NCBI GenBank assembly: GCA_951799405.1
Contig: OX637344.1
Location: 4,092,001-4,156,000, forward strand
DNA length: 64,000 nt
Direction: 5' to 3'
Source of the DNA: Agapetus fuscipes
Lineage: Eukaryota > Arthropoda > Insecta > Trichoptera > Glossosomatidae
The translations under genes and the position numbers were made by a program. A model generated the notes under the pieces. The model did not search any database and was not told the DNA's origin. It saw nothing but the letters and a program-made list of their open reading frames with translations. Positions 1-10,889 of the stretch are shown here, piece after piece (position 1 is the first letter of the stretch; every line of letters starts with the position of its first letter).

Positions 1-84
1 GCCTATAGGCAAAATTCGAATGAAAATACTGTTTTGGTGTTACTATAGCATATCTCGGGCGTAAAATATGCTATATAAACTACT

Positions 85-116
85 TTAGCTTAAAATGTGA
101 AAATACCGGCCCTTAG
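85..116 (-). mobile_element. Harbinger-like MITE end fragment
   Basis: A single terminal-inverted-repeat end (gaaaataccggccc followed by TTA) matches the ends of the complete copies at 7425 and 28352. The other end is not found nearby, so this is a broken remnant. The flanking 110-160 stretch (cacagacataaaatcacac then attcgtaaca) recurs near 39835 and is a separate short dispersed repeat. Confidence 0.5.
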
Positions 117-490
117 TAAACATACACAGACATAAAATCACACATTCGTAACAATACTTTTAAGTGTACCCTAGGGATAAGTATTATGCAGATAAGTACC
201 TGAAATATACCTTAACTTTAAATTACTTCTTTCTTCGTACAAATGGTTTCTCTGCTTCTCATTGGAGTATTTTTCCTTCTTTTTTACTGAACTACTTTAG
301 CTGGACTAGTTTGAAAGTTTTGAAGAAAATTTTGCAAGTAATATTTCGTCTTAATTGATATCTTTTCATGTGCTTTAAGTTTTAAAATGTACATTTTTCA
401 GGTCTTAGTAATGCTAATAAATGCACGAAGTTGTTTTAATATTTAAACAACACATTACAATTATTCATCTAAAGAATGAGCACTCTTAAC

Positions 491-806
491 TAAGCTACAC
501 ATATAGTGTAACTTCTTGCCGCGTTATTCCCGAAGGGTTCGCATGTGGCGAGTTGAATCTATTTATTTTTACAGGTAAGGGGGCCGGCCTTACGTCAACC
601 ACTTCAGTTGAAGTGGAGGTTTCCCAGCTCCCGAGAGTGCTGGTACTCATTTCTTGTGAAGGCTGAGTAAACCTTGCCGGTATTTTATTTTGGGGTTTGA
701 AATAAACACCGAAACGGGAAATCATTTCTGACACCCTCGGTGGGATTCAAGCCCGAGCTTTCGGCATGGAATGCAAGCACTCTACCACCTGAGCTATCGA
801 CCAGAC
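491..806 (-). mobile_element. SINE2, near full length
   Basis: Read on the minus strand it begins with a tRNA-like head: A box gatagctcaggtggtagagt and B box ggcttgaatccc, followed by the family body (cggtgtttatttcaaac, then gccggccccctta) and the tail gaagttacactatatgtgta. The head suggests descent from a tRNA with a TAGCTCAGTTGGTAGAG D-arm. The antisense open frame here encodes nothing recognisable. It is non-autonomous and needs a LINE reverse transcriptase in trans; no LINE with this tail occurs in the window. Confidence 0.85.
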
Positions 807-844
807 TCTTAAAATATGTAACGCAAAATATGCTGAAAATATGG

Positions 845-1135
845 ATATTCTTCTTATAGCGTTGTTCCTAAAGAAGTCGCATGAGGCGTGTGAAACCTAT
901 TTACTTTCACAGGAAGGGAGCCGGCCTTACGCCAACCATACTACTTGAAGAGGAGTATCCCTGCGTCCGAGGGACCACGTTCTTATTTCTTGTGAAGGCT
1001 GAGTAAATATTGATGGCACTATGATTTTGGATTTGAAATAAACACTAAAACGAACAAATATTTCTGACAAACTTTTTGGGAGTAGAACTCTAGTCTTCTT
1101 GCATTCAACGCAACCATTTCAATAATTAAGCAATC
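845..1135 (-). mobile_element. SINE2, diverged copy
   Basis: Same order of segments as the neighbour at 491-806 (tail, gccggccttacgcc, the ttcttgtgaaggctgagtaa block, head) but with many substitutions and a poorly preserved B box. Two copies in the same orientation about 40 bp apart suggest independent insertions of different age or a local duplication. Confidence 0.7.
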
Positions 1136-1247
1136 AATTGCACATACATAAGTTATGTAAAAGCTTGAATCTAACCTATCGAAAATTACTAATACAAAAG
1201 TGCATTATACTTTTTAGAAAAAATAGAAAACTAAGGTTAAGTTTGGT

Positions 1248-1408
1248 GACAGTGTCCTCTTGAAAATGACGTTAGCAAGTCGAAAGTACTCGAGGTGAAA
1301 TAAATACCCAATCTGTGAAAATAAAATTCATTCATTTTTTTATAATTAAGTCATAAAAATGAATTTTCACTGTGCGAATACACAAACTCTTAAAAGTTTA
1401 AGGTTCAG
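1248..1408 (+). repeat. Dispersed repeat REP-P
   Basis: Begins cttgaaaatgacg, contains agtcgaaagtact, and ends near a block atgaattttcact ... cacaaac ... gtttaaggt. The same block order appears at 52858-53008 and, more diverged, at 9275-9440; the first part alone is at 17385 and 19797. The alternation of a gaagatga-type and a cgaaa-type motif resembles 3' ends of Penelope-like or other retroelements, but no open frame is attached, so the class is unresolved. Confidence 0.4.
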
Positions 1409-1445
1409 TTGGTAGCTACAACCACTAGACTACTGGCCGGTCTGA
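1409..1445 (-). mobile_element. SINE1 head fragment
   Basis: On the minus strand accggccagtagtctagtgg matches the A-box region of SINE1. No B box or body follows, so this is a head-only remnant or a chance tRNA-like match. Confidence 0.35.
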
Positions 1446-1918
1446 AAAAATTGGAAAAATAAAAAAAAACAGTCTTAATAATCGCTGTAATATTTCAACA
1501 ATCGATCATATTTTCGGTCCATCGCGTTACTTAATCCTGTACAGAATGGCTTCCGCGAGCTTTTGTACGCAACGAGCTTTTCCCTGCAGCCTTCAATTTA
1601 CTGTTTATTGCCTAATTGTGCGTGAAAGCCTCCGGTGAAAAGCTTTGACCAGCGTTTCCGGCCACTATGAAATGTAAAACTTTCGCTTGCTTCGTGTAGG
1701 CCCCGCTTTGTGTGGCACTGATGGGTCAATGGAAATCGGTGACTGTGCGGTCGCGGGCTTTTATGCGTATTTGAATTCGGTTTACTTTTGAACTTACCTA
1801 GTTCAATATACGTATAGATATATATAGACGCAAAATGTGACTGACCAAATACTTGGTGAATATATTTAAATAGTTTATGTTTGAATCACATAAAACGAGA
1901 GGACTGGTAGAAATATTT
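1446..1918. other. No feature recognised
   Basis: Contains a slightly GC-richer block at 1540-1790 with no long open frame and no match to the repeat families of the window. Candidate unique host sequence. Confidence 0.3.
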
Positions 1919-2174
1919 TGACTGCTCCAACGAAGAAGGCAGTTACTCCGAAATTGAGGTTTTTGACTTATTTCCATTTCTGAACGTAATAAATCATTAT
2001 CTTCGTTCCAAGAAGACAGCCGTGTCTCTATCTCTTTTGATTTTGTTAATAAATTAATGTAAAAAATAGTTGTATGTCAAAAAGGCATTGTTTTCCATGG
2101 AATAAATAACATTCAATTGGCTTTCCTGCAAAACTATCTTTTTTGACTTAGTGCTGTCTTCGTTGGAGCAGTCG
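1919..2174 (+). mobile_element. Unclassified MITE, copy 1
   Basis: About 256 bp bounded by inverted ends gactgctccaacgaag and its complement cttcgttggagcagtc. The interior is shared with the copy at 16252-16497 in opposite orientation, including ttatttattccatgg and ctgtctcta-type blocks. No protein is encoded. Target duplication could not be fixed at this copy. Confidence 0.7.
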
Positions 2175-2229
2175 ATTTGTGACTCGATCATGTTTACATT
2201 GGCATTAACAAATTTGGCAACACTAAAGT

Positions 2230-2513
2230 TTCCTTGACTTATAGGTTGGTATTATGCTGACCTTCCGTACTGTAACAAATTATTCACTTCTCCAATGCAC
2301 CCTTGTTTCAGGGAAGGCCGGTAAAAGCTGCAGGATTTATGGTAATTTGAGGCTTGGATTTTAATCTGCAAGTGCACATGCAGTATTTGAAGGCGAGAAC
2401 TTACAAGTGTTTACCCACATACCCACAAAACATACTGTGGGTATGCAATAATTAATATGAAATATAAATGTCAATATATCTTTTCAGCTTAGATTGTAGA
2501 TTATTATAGATAC
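2230..2513 (+). mobile_element. LINE-A 3' end, old copy
   Basis: Starts cttgacttataggttggtat and ends cagcttagattgtagatta. It is strongly diverged but keeps the cccttgtttcaggg hairpin block. It lies tail to tail with the next LINE-A copy, separated by only a few bases. Confidence 0.7.
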
Positions 2514-3979
2514 TATCTAATCTAATCTAATCTAAGCTGCAAAGATATATATCATTTAAGATTTATATTAAATGCATTCCCACAAGCAGACATGTATAAT
2601 TTCGCGCTAACACATACCGCATGTGGACCTACAATATAAAAATCCAATCTCAAATGAACATAAGCTCTGCAACTCTTGCCGTCCTTCCCTGAAACAGGGG
2701 TGACATTGGCAAAGTGAACCATTTTTTACAGTATGGGTGGTCAGCCGCATACCAACCTATAAGTCAAGGAACAAACATCGCAAATTACATTTTTTAAATC
2801 AATAAACAATAATATTATAAACATGGACACTAAAAAAATAAATAAAAAAACTAAATCATAAAACCAATTTCACTTTAATAAACCCTAGCCGCCAACATTA
2901 CAGATCGACCGCCATTTCTTTCTATCCTTGCATACTTCTTTCATTTCCTCCAGAGTCATAACCTTCTTCATACAAGCTCTTCTTTTATTATGACTCTGGA
3001 TATTCCATTCATTCGCAATTTCGGATATTTGGTCCATCCATACCTTTCTCGGTCTTCCTCTACCACGACATCCATCTATTCTACCAACATATACTTTCTT
3101 CGTCAGTCTTTCTTCATTCATTCTCTCCATATGCCCAAAACATCTTAACAAACTTCTTTTAATCTTCACTTTCACACTTTCTCTTGCACCACATTCTTCT
3201 CTTACAAAATCATTCCTCACCCTGTCACTCCGTTTTTTCCCAATCATACTTCTTAGAAAGTCCATTTCAACAGTATGGACTTTGCTAATTTCACTTTCAT
3301 TCACCGTCCAGGCTTCGCTTCCATACATCAAGGTGGGTAAAAGTATGCCACCGTGTACCGCCAATCGAGCATTTTTAGATATGCTTTGATTTTTGGCGAT
3401 ACAAGCTGTGGCACCCAGTACACACCTGCCTTTCATTACTCTTCTTTCAAGTTCACCTGTCATTCTTCCATCGTTTTCAAACTTTTTTCTCAAGTATACA
3501 AACTCATTTACCACATCAACATTCATTCCGTTTATTCTAAATTCATAGTTTGTATTTTCTTCATTTCTTTCAAAAATCAAAATTTTCGTCTTACTTGCAT
3601 TCAATTTTAAATAATTACCTAGCAGAGCTTCGTTTAATCTAGAGAGCATTGTTTGCAATTCTACTGCTGAATCGGATACAAGAACTGCATCATCCGCATA
3701 CAGTAGAACACTCACTTTGCTCTTTCCTATCATTAATCCACAATCATCAAGTCTAGCATCTCGAACACACTTGTCCATGACTATGTTAAATAGCCATGGG
3801 CTCATCACACATCCTTGCCTTACACCCTTAAAAACTTCAAACCATTCACTATACTCATCATCAATACGAACACATGCCATACTATTTTCATAGTTAGCAT
3901 GTACTGCTTCAAGAGAGCCCCATTCACTCCATATGCTTTCAAAACATCCCACAACATACCTCTGTCTACTGAGTCAAAA
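2514..3979 (-). pseudogene. LINE-A copy with C-terminal reverse transcriptase fragment
   Basis: The minus-strand frame 3952-2885 (355 codons) carries the second half of a non-LTR reverse transcriptase. GVRQGCVMSPWLFNIVMDK (motif B) and LLYADDAVLVS (catalytic YADD) are present, followed by the C-terminal region with CRGRGRPRKVWMDQ and KDRKKWRSICN. The endonuclease and the front of the RT are missing, as expected for 5' truncation. A one-base deletion near 3905 relative to the copy at 51142 puts the first ~16 residues out of frame. The 3' UTR and a CTAAT-repeat tail (minus strand TTAGA) follow at 2772-2514. Clade RTE/L1-like is an inference. Confidence 0.85.
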
Positions 3980-4033
3980 AAAATATTATTACTATAATAT
4001 ATTTATTACATCTATGTACATCGTATAATATTG

Positions 4034-4292
4034 TATCTAAATCTAAATCTAAGTTGCAAAGATATGTATCATTTGAGATTCATATTAAATGCATTCCCAC
4101 AAGCAGACACGCATAATTTCGCGCTCACACATGGCGCATGTGGACCAAAATTAAAAAAAAAACCCAATCTCAAATGAACAGAAGCCCTGCAACTCTTGCC
4201 GACCTTCCCTGAAACAGGGGTGACATTTTCAAAGTGAACCATTTTTTACAGTATGGCTGGTCAGCCTCATACCAACCTATAAGTCAAGGAAT
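4034..4292 (-). mobile_element. LINE-A 3' end
   Basis: Complete 3' UTR unit with tail variant (TTTAGA)n, ending tataggttggtatgaggctg on the sense strand. Both conserved hairpins (CCCTG-TTT-CAGGG and the cacatg...catgtg palindrome, here cacatggcgcatgtg) are present. Confidence 0.85.
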
Positions 4293-4805
4293 ATCATTGT
4301 AAATATACAAAAAAAAACATAAATGATTAAATAACAGCCTTACCTTCAAAATTAATTCACAAAAATTATGACGTCACTTAGTTACATCTATTAAAATTCT
4401 ACCTCAAACAAATTAGTACGCCATAAAAAGTTTCGCCTACATAAAAATAAACAAGACAAAGCCATTTTGAATCCCTGATGTTTTTCATTATGACGCACAC
4501 CTACATTGTTATGTTGGTTTTCTTGGCAGGGGGGTGCGGGAGGGTTTCAGTTGACAGTGAAGTCAAATTGCTTTCCCCTGAAAGATGACAAACGTCGCAG
4601 CTCGGACGGGGAATCCAGTGGTAGAGAACAGTGGCGCGCGAGCTCGTAGTGGCGCAACGAGAGGGATGAACTAGAGGAAACTGTGTAAGGGTGATTCACA
4701 ACCTGTGACCTAGATTTGTTTTAATTTTTGTAATTGTTGAAGATGTGTCCTCATCTCAAGATCCATGAAACGACGTTATTTATTGTGATTCACAGATTTT
4801 TTGTT
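4293..4805. other. No feature recognised
   Basis: Includes a G-rich block at 4527-4660. No long open frame and no match to the repeat families here. Confidence 0.3.
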
Positions 4806-4933
4806 GTTGTATTATCCTGCCGCCGTTCTACTAGGAGTGGCTGGTACCTCCGCAGATGCGTCTCCACTTTTTTCTGTCCTTGCTTATCTCCTTATCTCTT
4901 CAACATTCATCATTTTTCTCATACACACTCTTC
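4806..4933 (-). pseudogene. LINE-B C-terminal/3' end fragment
   Basis: On the minus strand it encodes the end of the LINE-B reverse transcriptase (aaggacagaaaaaagtggag ... catctgcggaggta), matching 34748-34962. The TTACAG tail is absent. The fragment stops where the hAT-like MITE begins at 4934. Confidence 0.65.
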
Positions 4934-5140
4934 CAGTGGCGAAGGGTGCCATACAACTCGATTCCCTTTTAAAATGAGGCAACAATGATAATCAAATAGA
5001 CTGCATGGTTTCAATGGGGAAAAAATACGTATTGTTTCTTTAGTTTTCTATGTATTTTTTTACTTTGTGCCTATATTTTATAACTACTTTGTTGCCTCAT
5101 TTTAAAAGGGAAGCCGATGGGAATCGAGTTGTATGGCTCT
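4934..5140 (+). mobile_element. hAT-like MITE, copy 1
   Basis: Begins cagtggcgaagggtgccata and has a matching inverted inner end (aagccgatgggaatcgag ... tgtatggc). The interior matches 39323-39551. The right terminus is decayed, so no clean 8-bp duplication is seen at this copy. Confidence 0.7.
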
Positions 5141-5610
5141 GCAGTTTCACACACTCGTTTCTCACCCAATCATGACGAACTCTATCATTCAGTGTCTTTC
5201 CAGACATTGCTCTCTAATAAAGCTTACATCTACATTTTATTCGAAAATTACACGCTTTGTTTTATTCCATTTGCATTCAGAGAGATACTATCCCATTTTC
5301 AGTTTCTTAGGTCTAAAAAGACAGGTCTTTTGATCTTAGAAACTGAAGACGGAGACAATATCATTCTGAAAACGTTTTTTTTGTGTAAATACTCCAATTA
5401 AAGGTGAATACCACAAATATTTTAGAAAATAAGCTCACTAAATTATTTAATATTTGAACAAAATATTTATAATGACATTCCACAGTGTATAACCAATTCC
5501 ATTTGAAAAGTTAATTAAGACTTACATACATAGAAAGAAGAAGAAAAAACCTTAACTAGTATAAATCTCATAATCTTCTGATGCGGTATGATACATTTAC
5601 GCAATACATG
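5141..5610. other. No feature recognised
   Basis: Open frames of 66-94 codons at 5117-5401 overlap each other and have no recognisable motif; I do not support them as genes. Confidence 0.3.
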
Positions 5611-5611
5611 C

Positions 5612-5905
5612 AATGCAACTAAGCTGCACATTAATGCACATTCTTACTGAATTATCTCAGAAGGAGTCGCATGTGGCGTGTGGAACCAATTATTTTTTAC
5701 AAATAAGATAGCCGGCCTTACGTCGACCACTTCACTTGAAGTGGTGGTCTTTTAGCTCCCGAGGAGGACTGGTTCTCACTTGTTTTCAAAACCGAGAAAT
5801 ATACACTTACACGAGAAATTATTTCAAATAGTTTTATTGTGGATCGAACCAAAGCTTTCTGGAATGGTAGGCACGCATTCTACCAACTGAGCTATCGACC
5901 GCACT
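5612..5905 (-). mobile_element. SINE2
   Basis: Minus-strand tRNA-like head (gatagctcagttggtagaat; B box ggttcgatcc) and family body with gccggccttacgtcgacca. The tail near 5625 is gtgcagcttagttgcattgc on the minus strand. Confidence 0.8.
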
Positions 5906-6009
5906 GTGGACGTGAATGTAGCTTTAGGAAATGTCCTCGAGCTTATGAAATATGAACGTAACAAATATAGCTAAGAGAGAATCAAGAATTATTTTCCAGC
6001 TCTACCGTG

Positions 6010-6108
6010 GCTTCCTGTACTCCGAGTATAAAAACGTCGCGTAAATACTCAACAACCGCGTATGGAAAAAAACAATGAAAACCAAAACACTCACTAGGAG
6101 GCGCAGGT
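6010..6108 (+). repeat. Dispersed repeat REP-S
   Basis: Order of blocks ctccgagtataaaa, cgtaaatactcaa, tatggaaaaaaacaatgaaa, acactcac. The same order occurs at 18664, 22378, 24590, 25405 (minus), 26785, 46083, 49740 and 53898. Confidence 0.55.
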
Positions 6109-6386
6109 ATATCTTCTGTGCATATTTATTTTTATGGTGTTTACGTGATGGTAGAGTATATATATACTCTGAATCTTGTACAAGCTTTCTCCACTAAAAG
6201 ATCTTCACAATTTAAGGGTAGAAAATCCTCCACCTTTTCTCTCTATGGCTTGACCAAAGAAACAAATCCCTATTTCGAGCCGCAGCATATAAAATAAAAA
6301 TAGCCATGATGAGCGCCGATCTTCGTTAGAAGTGGCACATAAAAAAGAAGAAGGAACGCTAATGGAAGTAAACAAAATGTCTTCTT

Positions 6387-6933
6387 GGCTGGATGGATGT
6401 CGTGGTAGAGGAAGACCGAGAAAGGTATGGATGGACCAAATATCCGAAATTGCGAATGAATGGAATATCCAGAGTCATAATAAAAGGAGAGCTTGTATGA
6501 AGAAGGTTATGACTTTGGAGGAAATGAAAGAAGTATGTAAGGACAGAAAGAAATGCTGGTTGATCTGTAATGTTGGCGGCTAGGGTTTATTAAATTGGAA
6601 TTTGTTTTCTGTTTTAGTTTTGATGTCCATACATATTATTATTTATTGATTTAAAAAAAAAAATTGTCGTGATGTTCCTTGACTTATAGGTTGGTATGCG
6701 GCTGATCACCCATGCTGTAAAAATGGTTCACTTTGCCAATGTCACCCCTATTTCAGGGAAGGACGGCAAGAGTTGCAGGGTATATGCCCATTTGAGATTG
6801 GTTGCTATGTTTTAGGTTCACATGCGGCATGTGCAAGCGCAAACTTGTACGTGTCTGCTTGTGAGAATGCATATAATGTGAATTTCCAATGTAATATATC
6901 TTTACAATTTAGATTAGATTAGATTAGATAAGA
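6387..6933 (+). pseudogene. LINE-A copy: last 65 codons plus 3' UTR
   Basis: Codons from GCRGRGRPRKVWMDQ through KDRKKCWLICNVGG and the stop at 6581-6583 are followed by the 3' UTR (6670-6915) and a GATTA tail. The reading frame is joined upstream to unrelated sequence at 6332, so the apparent start is not original. Confidence 0.85.
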
Positions 6934-7037
6934 CTGCCTTCTACTTCTTGACTTCTTTCTTTTTATTCTTTCTGTTCCTTTCTCATGTCTCAAAATAAGC
7001 ATTCATTCGAAAATGTTTATGTCGATCTCACAATGTT

Positions 7038-7200
7038 CGGTCAATAGATAAGTTGGTAGAATACTTGCATTCAGAGCCAGAAGGTTAGAATTTAATCCCC
7101 AATATCATTTAAAACATAAAGAATCAGTGCTTTTACAAATCCAAAATTTTAGTAGGTACCAGAAAGGTTTCTTCAGCCTTCCAAAAGAATGACAACCTGC
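7038..7200 (+). mobile_element. SINE2, degraded
   Basis: tRNA-like head aatagataagttggtagaat with an eroded B box (ttagaatttaatcc). The body runs to the accagaaaggtttcttcagcc region and is then lost. Confidence 0.5.
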
Positions 7201-7424
7201 CCCAATTGAATTTAACTGATTTTAAAACTAGCATGAATATTTTTTAATTTACCGGTTTGTGTATTAACAGTGCAAAAATGTTTTGTTTTTAATTTCAAAA
7301 ATAAAGTATAAAACTGTTTATTTTCATTCCTTTTTTTTGTAAAAGAAAAATACAGACGTTTTCTGTCACCAGCTACCAGCATCAACAAAAGGTTCAGATT
7401 ACAATTGGAAAAGAAACACACTTA

Positions 7425-7551
7425 GGCCCGGTATTTTCAACGTTAGTTTATGTGACTTTATACTCATAAAAAACCTACCCAAACAATTGACATAAGTGCG
7501 TCTTTTTCAATCAGTATAAAGTCGCTTTGCTAACGTTGAAAATACCGAGGC
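7425..7551. mobile_element. Harbinger-like MITE
   Basis: 127-bp near-palindrome with ends ggcccggtattttcaacg and cgttgaaaataccgaggc, preceded by TTA. TTA/TAA targets and GGCC-type termini fit the PIF/Harbinger superfamily. Confidence 0.8.
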
Positions 7552-7553
7552 TT

Positions 7554-7682
7554 GGGCCTGTTATTTTCAACGTTAGCATAACGACTCTATACTGAATGAA
7601 AAGGACTCTATTGTTTTAATCGTGTGAGTATTTTTTTTTATAAACTTAAAGTCACATATGCTAACGTTGAAACTACCGGGCC
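7554..7682. mobile_element. Harbinger-like MITE, split neighbour
   Basis: Second unit, directly adjoining the first: gggcctgttattttcaacg to cgttgaaactaccgggcc. Its right half (7624-7684) is duplicated at 7937-7996 on the far side of an inserted LINE-A 3' end. Confidence 0.75.
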
Positions 7683-7684
7683 TT

Positions 7685-7936
7685 CTAAATCTAAATCTAA
7701 GCTGCAAAGTTGTATATCATTTAAGATTCATATTAAACGCATTCCCACAAGCAGACATGTATAATTTCGCTGTAACACATGCCTCATGTGGATCTACTAT
7801 ATAAAAACCCAATCTCAAATGACCATAAGCACTGCAACTCTAGCCGACCTTCCTTGAAACAGGGGTGACATTGGCAAAGTGAACCATTTTTTACAGTATG
7901 GTTGGTCAGGCTCATAACAAACTTAAAGGCAAGGAA
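7685..7936 (-). mobile_element. LINE-A 3' end inserted in a MITE
   Basis: Complete 3' UTR with TTTAGA-type tail. It is flanked by about 60 bp of duplicated Harbinger-like MITE sequence (7624-7684 and 7937-7996), which reads as a long target-site duplication. Confidence 0.8.
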
Positions 7937-7999
7937 GTGAGTATTTTTTTTTTTCAACTTAAAGTCACATATGCGAACGTTGAAACTACCGGGTCTTAA

Positions 8000-8934
8000 T
8001 GTCAAATATATGCAAGTTACAAAAAGCTGTCAAAACTTTCGTTAGTTTTTAACAAGCAACATTTTTCAAAGCTCTTAAAAGTTAAACTGCAGAAGGCTCT
8101 TTGGGATTTTTCTCGCTGAAAAAAATTCCTGACATTTCCTTATTACGTTGGGATTAGTAAGTTGCTGAAACTAACGACAGGCATAACAAAAAGTGCAGAA
8201 AACTTCTGTTATAATGAGTCACATCTTACATAACAGTCTTTTGCATTCTCTGTTAATTAGGTAACATGAGAATAAAAGGAATACTGCAAGTACGCTGCAC
8301 ATGTATAGGTAACAAACTTCTAACCTATTTGTACACTCATTAGTATATTTTCAAATGTAAACCTGTTCACACAGTGAAAGTCCATTGTATTTTAAAAATT
8401 CAATTGGAAAAAACAAAATTTTAATTTACTTTTTATTTTATTTTTTACTCAATCGTTTTCGCCTAATATTTCATTTTCAGGAGCATAATGGTTACAAATA
8501 TTTTTATGAAATTTTAGCTAACAAAATGTTTTTTTCAATTGAATTTTTACAACTCATTACTATTTTTATTTGGTCTTCCTTCAACCACATCAGTCAAACT
8601 GAAGCTTCTACATCTCCTGAAGGGACTGTAGAGGGGCTGTAAGCAGTGAGAGGTACACAAATCACAATATCTTGCGGAGGCAGGATCGCTTTTGTTGAAT
8701 GTTATTTTCTTTAAGTTTATCTGCCACTGTGTTATACCTTTATTTAAATAGACACTACAAATTCCTAGTTGTTCTTGTGTCAACGTCCTCAATTCTTTGA
8801 CATAATCGCTTCATAAATACATGGCAGACACGTCTACATTTGCGTCAACGAGGACCATCACCGTCCACTAAACTCCTCGATTTATGGACAACATGTGGAC
8901 CAACATTTAGCGAAACGAGAGCCACTCTAATACC
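8000..8934. other. No feature recognised
   Basis: AT-rich. Short frames at 8385 and 8547 overlap on opposite strands and lack motifs. The 8820-8934 stretch is less AT-rich but shows no match within the window beyond the arm beginning at 8935. Confidence 0.3.
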
Positions 8935-9062
8935 ACTCTGTCCCTGCGACAACTGTACAATCAATGTGTGAAAAGAGAGGATGTGATTTTCGCTGTCTGG
9001 CCGTAAAAAAGTATATATTTTGTTGACAAAGTGTTTTGTACTTTAAATAAATGAGTAACCCA
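8935..9062 (-). repeat. Left arm of a long inverted repeat
   Basis: Reverse complement matches 9478-9612: shared blocks include gggttactcatttattta, ggccagacagcgaaaatc/ggccagagaacgaaaatc and cattgattgta/ctttgattgta. The arms are diverged by roughly 20% by eye and enclose about 415 bp. Confidence 0.7.
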
Positions 9063-9078
9063 ACAAAACCTTCTTGTA

Positions 9079-9196
9079 CCCGTAGTACGAGTTCTGTTCA
9101 CAATACTCGAAGTATTGTGTATTCGAGAAAAATGTATGTAAACTTGTAAAGCACCTCTGGCCAAAAAAGTTTCTTGTGAAAAACTCGTACTACGGG
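9079..9196. mobile_element. Mariner-like MITE relative
   Basis: Ends cccgtagtacgagtt and aactcgtactacggg, with TA on the left. Termini differ by one base from those at 18038 and 42235, but the interior is different, so it may be a sister subfamily. Confidence 0.6.
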
Positions 9197-9477
9197 TGAA
9201 AAGCGAAAGTTTTAAGGAATTTGATGAAAACAGTTTTATGTGTTACATTTTAAAATATATTTTAAAAACTAATTAACCTCTGAAGATGAACGGTCAATGT
9301 CCGATAGCGCTTAGGCAATTTAACTCAAAATAAGAAAATAAAACTGTGTTGTATAAAAAAAGGTATTTTTAATCAAACTTAAAAATGAATTTTCGTTCCG
9401 TTAATGCACAAACCTTAGACAATTCAAGTAAGTTTTCCTTTACAAAATAAATCACTTAATAAAAAATACGGTTTTTA

Positions 9478-9612
9478 ATGGGTTACTCATTTATTTAAAA
9501 GGACAAAAACTTCCTACAAAAACATATAAGAATTTTTTATGGCCAGAGAACGAAAATCCCATCCTCCGTTTTGACACTTTGATTGTAAGGCGCGTTCCGG
9601 CGCAGACAAACG
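9478..9612 (+). repeat. Right arm of a long inverted repeat
   Basis: Partner of 8935-9062. Between the arms lie the mariner-like MITE and a diverged REP-P copy (9275-9440). Confidence 0.7.
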
Positions 9613-10035
9613 GGGGAATTTCTAGAACTTTTGCAATTTCAGAAATTCAAGCGGAATATCTCACAGCGCCAACTAGTGTGAAAAATCATTTTTACTGCCC
9701 ACTATTAGCCCCATTTATTATTTGGGATTAAATTAAAAGTTGAACCGAGTTTGTACTAAAAATAAAATAAAAATGGTTGTTATATTTCTCCCCATATTCT
9801 TACTTTGTCACCCGCCCACTATCATCAACAAAAACTTTAGATTGTAATTTTTTTGGCACAATTTTTTTATAAGGCAAATAAAATTGAATTGCTGCCATCT
9901 CCAGTAAGCGATTTTCTACTTTTTCTACATTCTTCGCAACTAAAACACAACTAAACTTCATATATAGTGTAACTCATCTTAATTTCATAAATGTAAGGCG
10001 TAAAAGTCTTCATCTTTTATCTCCTCATGTTTAAA
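9613..10035. other. No feature recognised; possible SINE2 tail at 9945-9985
   Basis: Mostly unique AT-rich sequence. The piece tatatagtgtaact resembles a SINE2 tail on the minus strand. Confidence 0.3.
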
Positions 10036-10283
10036 AAAACGCAACTAAGCTACACGTACAGTGTAACTTCTTGCCGCGTTATCCCCGAAGGGATCGCATG
10101 TGCCGAGTGAACTTAATTGTATTTACATGTAAGAAGGCCGGCCTTCGCCAACCACTTCAGATAAAGTGGGGGTTTTCCAGCTTCCAAGGGGTCTGATACT
10201 CATTTCTTGCGAAGGCTGAGTAAGCCTTGTTGTGGGTTTTGAAATAAGCAACGAAACGGGAAATCATTTCAGACACCCTGGGC
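10036..10283 (-). mobile_element. SINE2, head lost
   Basis: Tail, ccttcgccaaccacttcag block and cgaaacgggaaatcatttca block are present. The tRNA head is missing: at 10283 the sequence switches to ggcggcaagaagttgcacta, a second SINE2 tail in the opposite orientation (10283-10316). Confidence 0.75.
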
Positions 10284-10602
10284 GGCAAGAAGTTGCACTA
10301 TATTTGTACCTTAGCCCCGTTTTCACAATGATGATGCTGATAATATAATTTACCTGTTTCATTGACGTCACATTATATGTGTGAAATATTTCCCGGACAA
10401 CACCCCCGGGTGACAGGAAATTAGGAATAAGTCTCCTTTCTGGCCGCGTAGTCCACTGCGAGTAACTCACTAGTACGGTGAAATAAAATTACTCTTAATT
10501 ACACTCATATTCATAGTCGATGCTATGAGAGCTAACAATGCTACGTATAAAGATGCGGTCCTTTTATCTTCTGGAATCTAGACTATAGTCCAGTACATAT
10601 AA

Positions 10603-10639
10603 GACCGATCTGTAGTTTAGTGGTTAACGCTTCCTGCTA
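10603..10639 (+). mobile_element. SINE1 head joined to LINE-B
   Basis: gatctgtagtttagtggtta matches the SINE1 A-box region. After cttcctgcta the sequence switches to LINE-B coding sequence with no SINE body. Confidence 0.5.
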
Positions 10640-10872
10640 GTGTGAAAGGAAAAAGAGGTAAGGGACGACCGAGAAAATTATGGAGTGATCAGATTGAGGA
10701 GATTGGGAAAGAATGGGATATACAAAGCGAGCGTAAAAAAAAAATGCATGAAAAATGTGATGGATATGAATGAATTAAAAGAGGTATGTAAGGATAGAAA
10801 GAAATGCAGGCAGCTCTGTAGAGGCTCTGGAAGCCCCTAGTGGAATGGTGACAAAGTTACAGTTACAGGTGG
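10640..10872 (+). pseudogene. LINE-B C-terminal fragment with TTACAG tail
   Basis: Encodes RGRPRK-type basic motif, WSDQIEEIGKEWDIQSERK and a cysteine/arginine-rich end, interrupted by a frameshift in an A run near 10737. Ends in gttacagttacag. Confidence 0.75.
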
Positions 10873-10889
10873 AGCACAACAAATCGTCA

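Noticed and set aside
5117..5401. Two overlapping frames near 5.1-5.4 kb
   Set aside because: They start inside the hAT-like MITE and are in different frames of AT-rich sequence.
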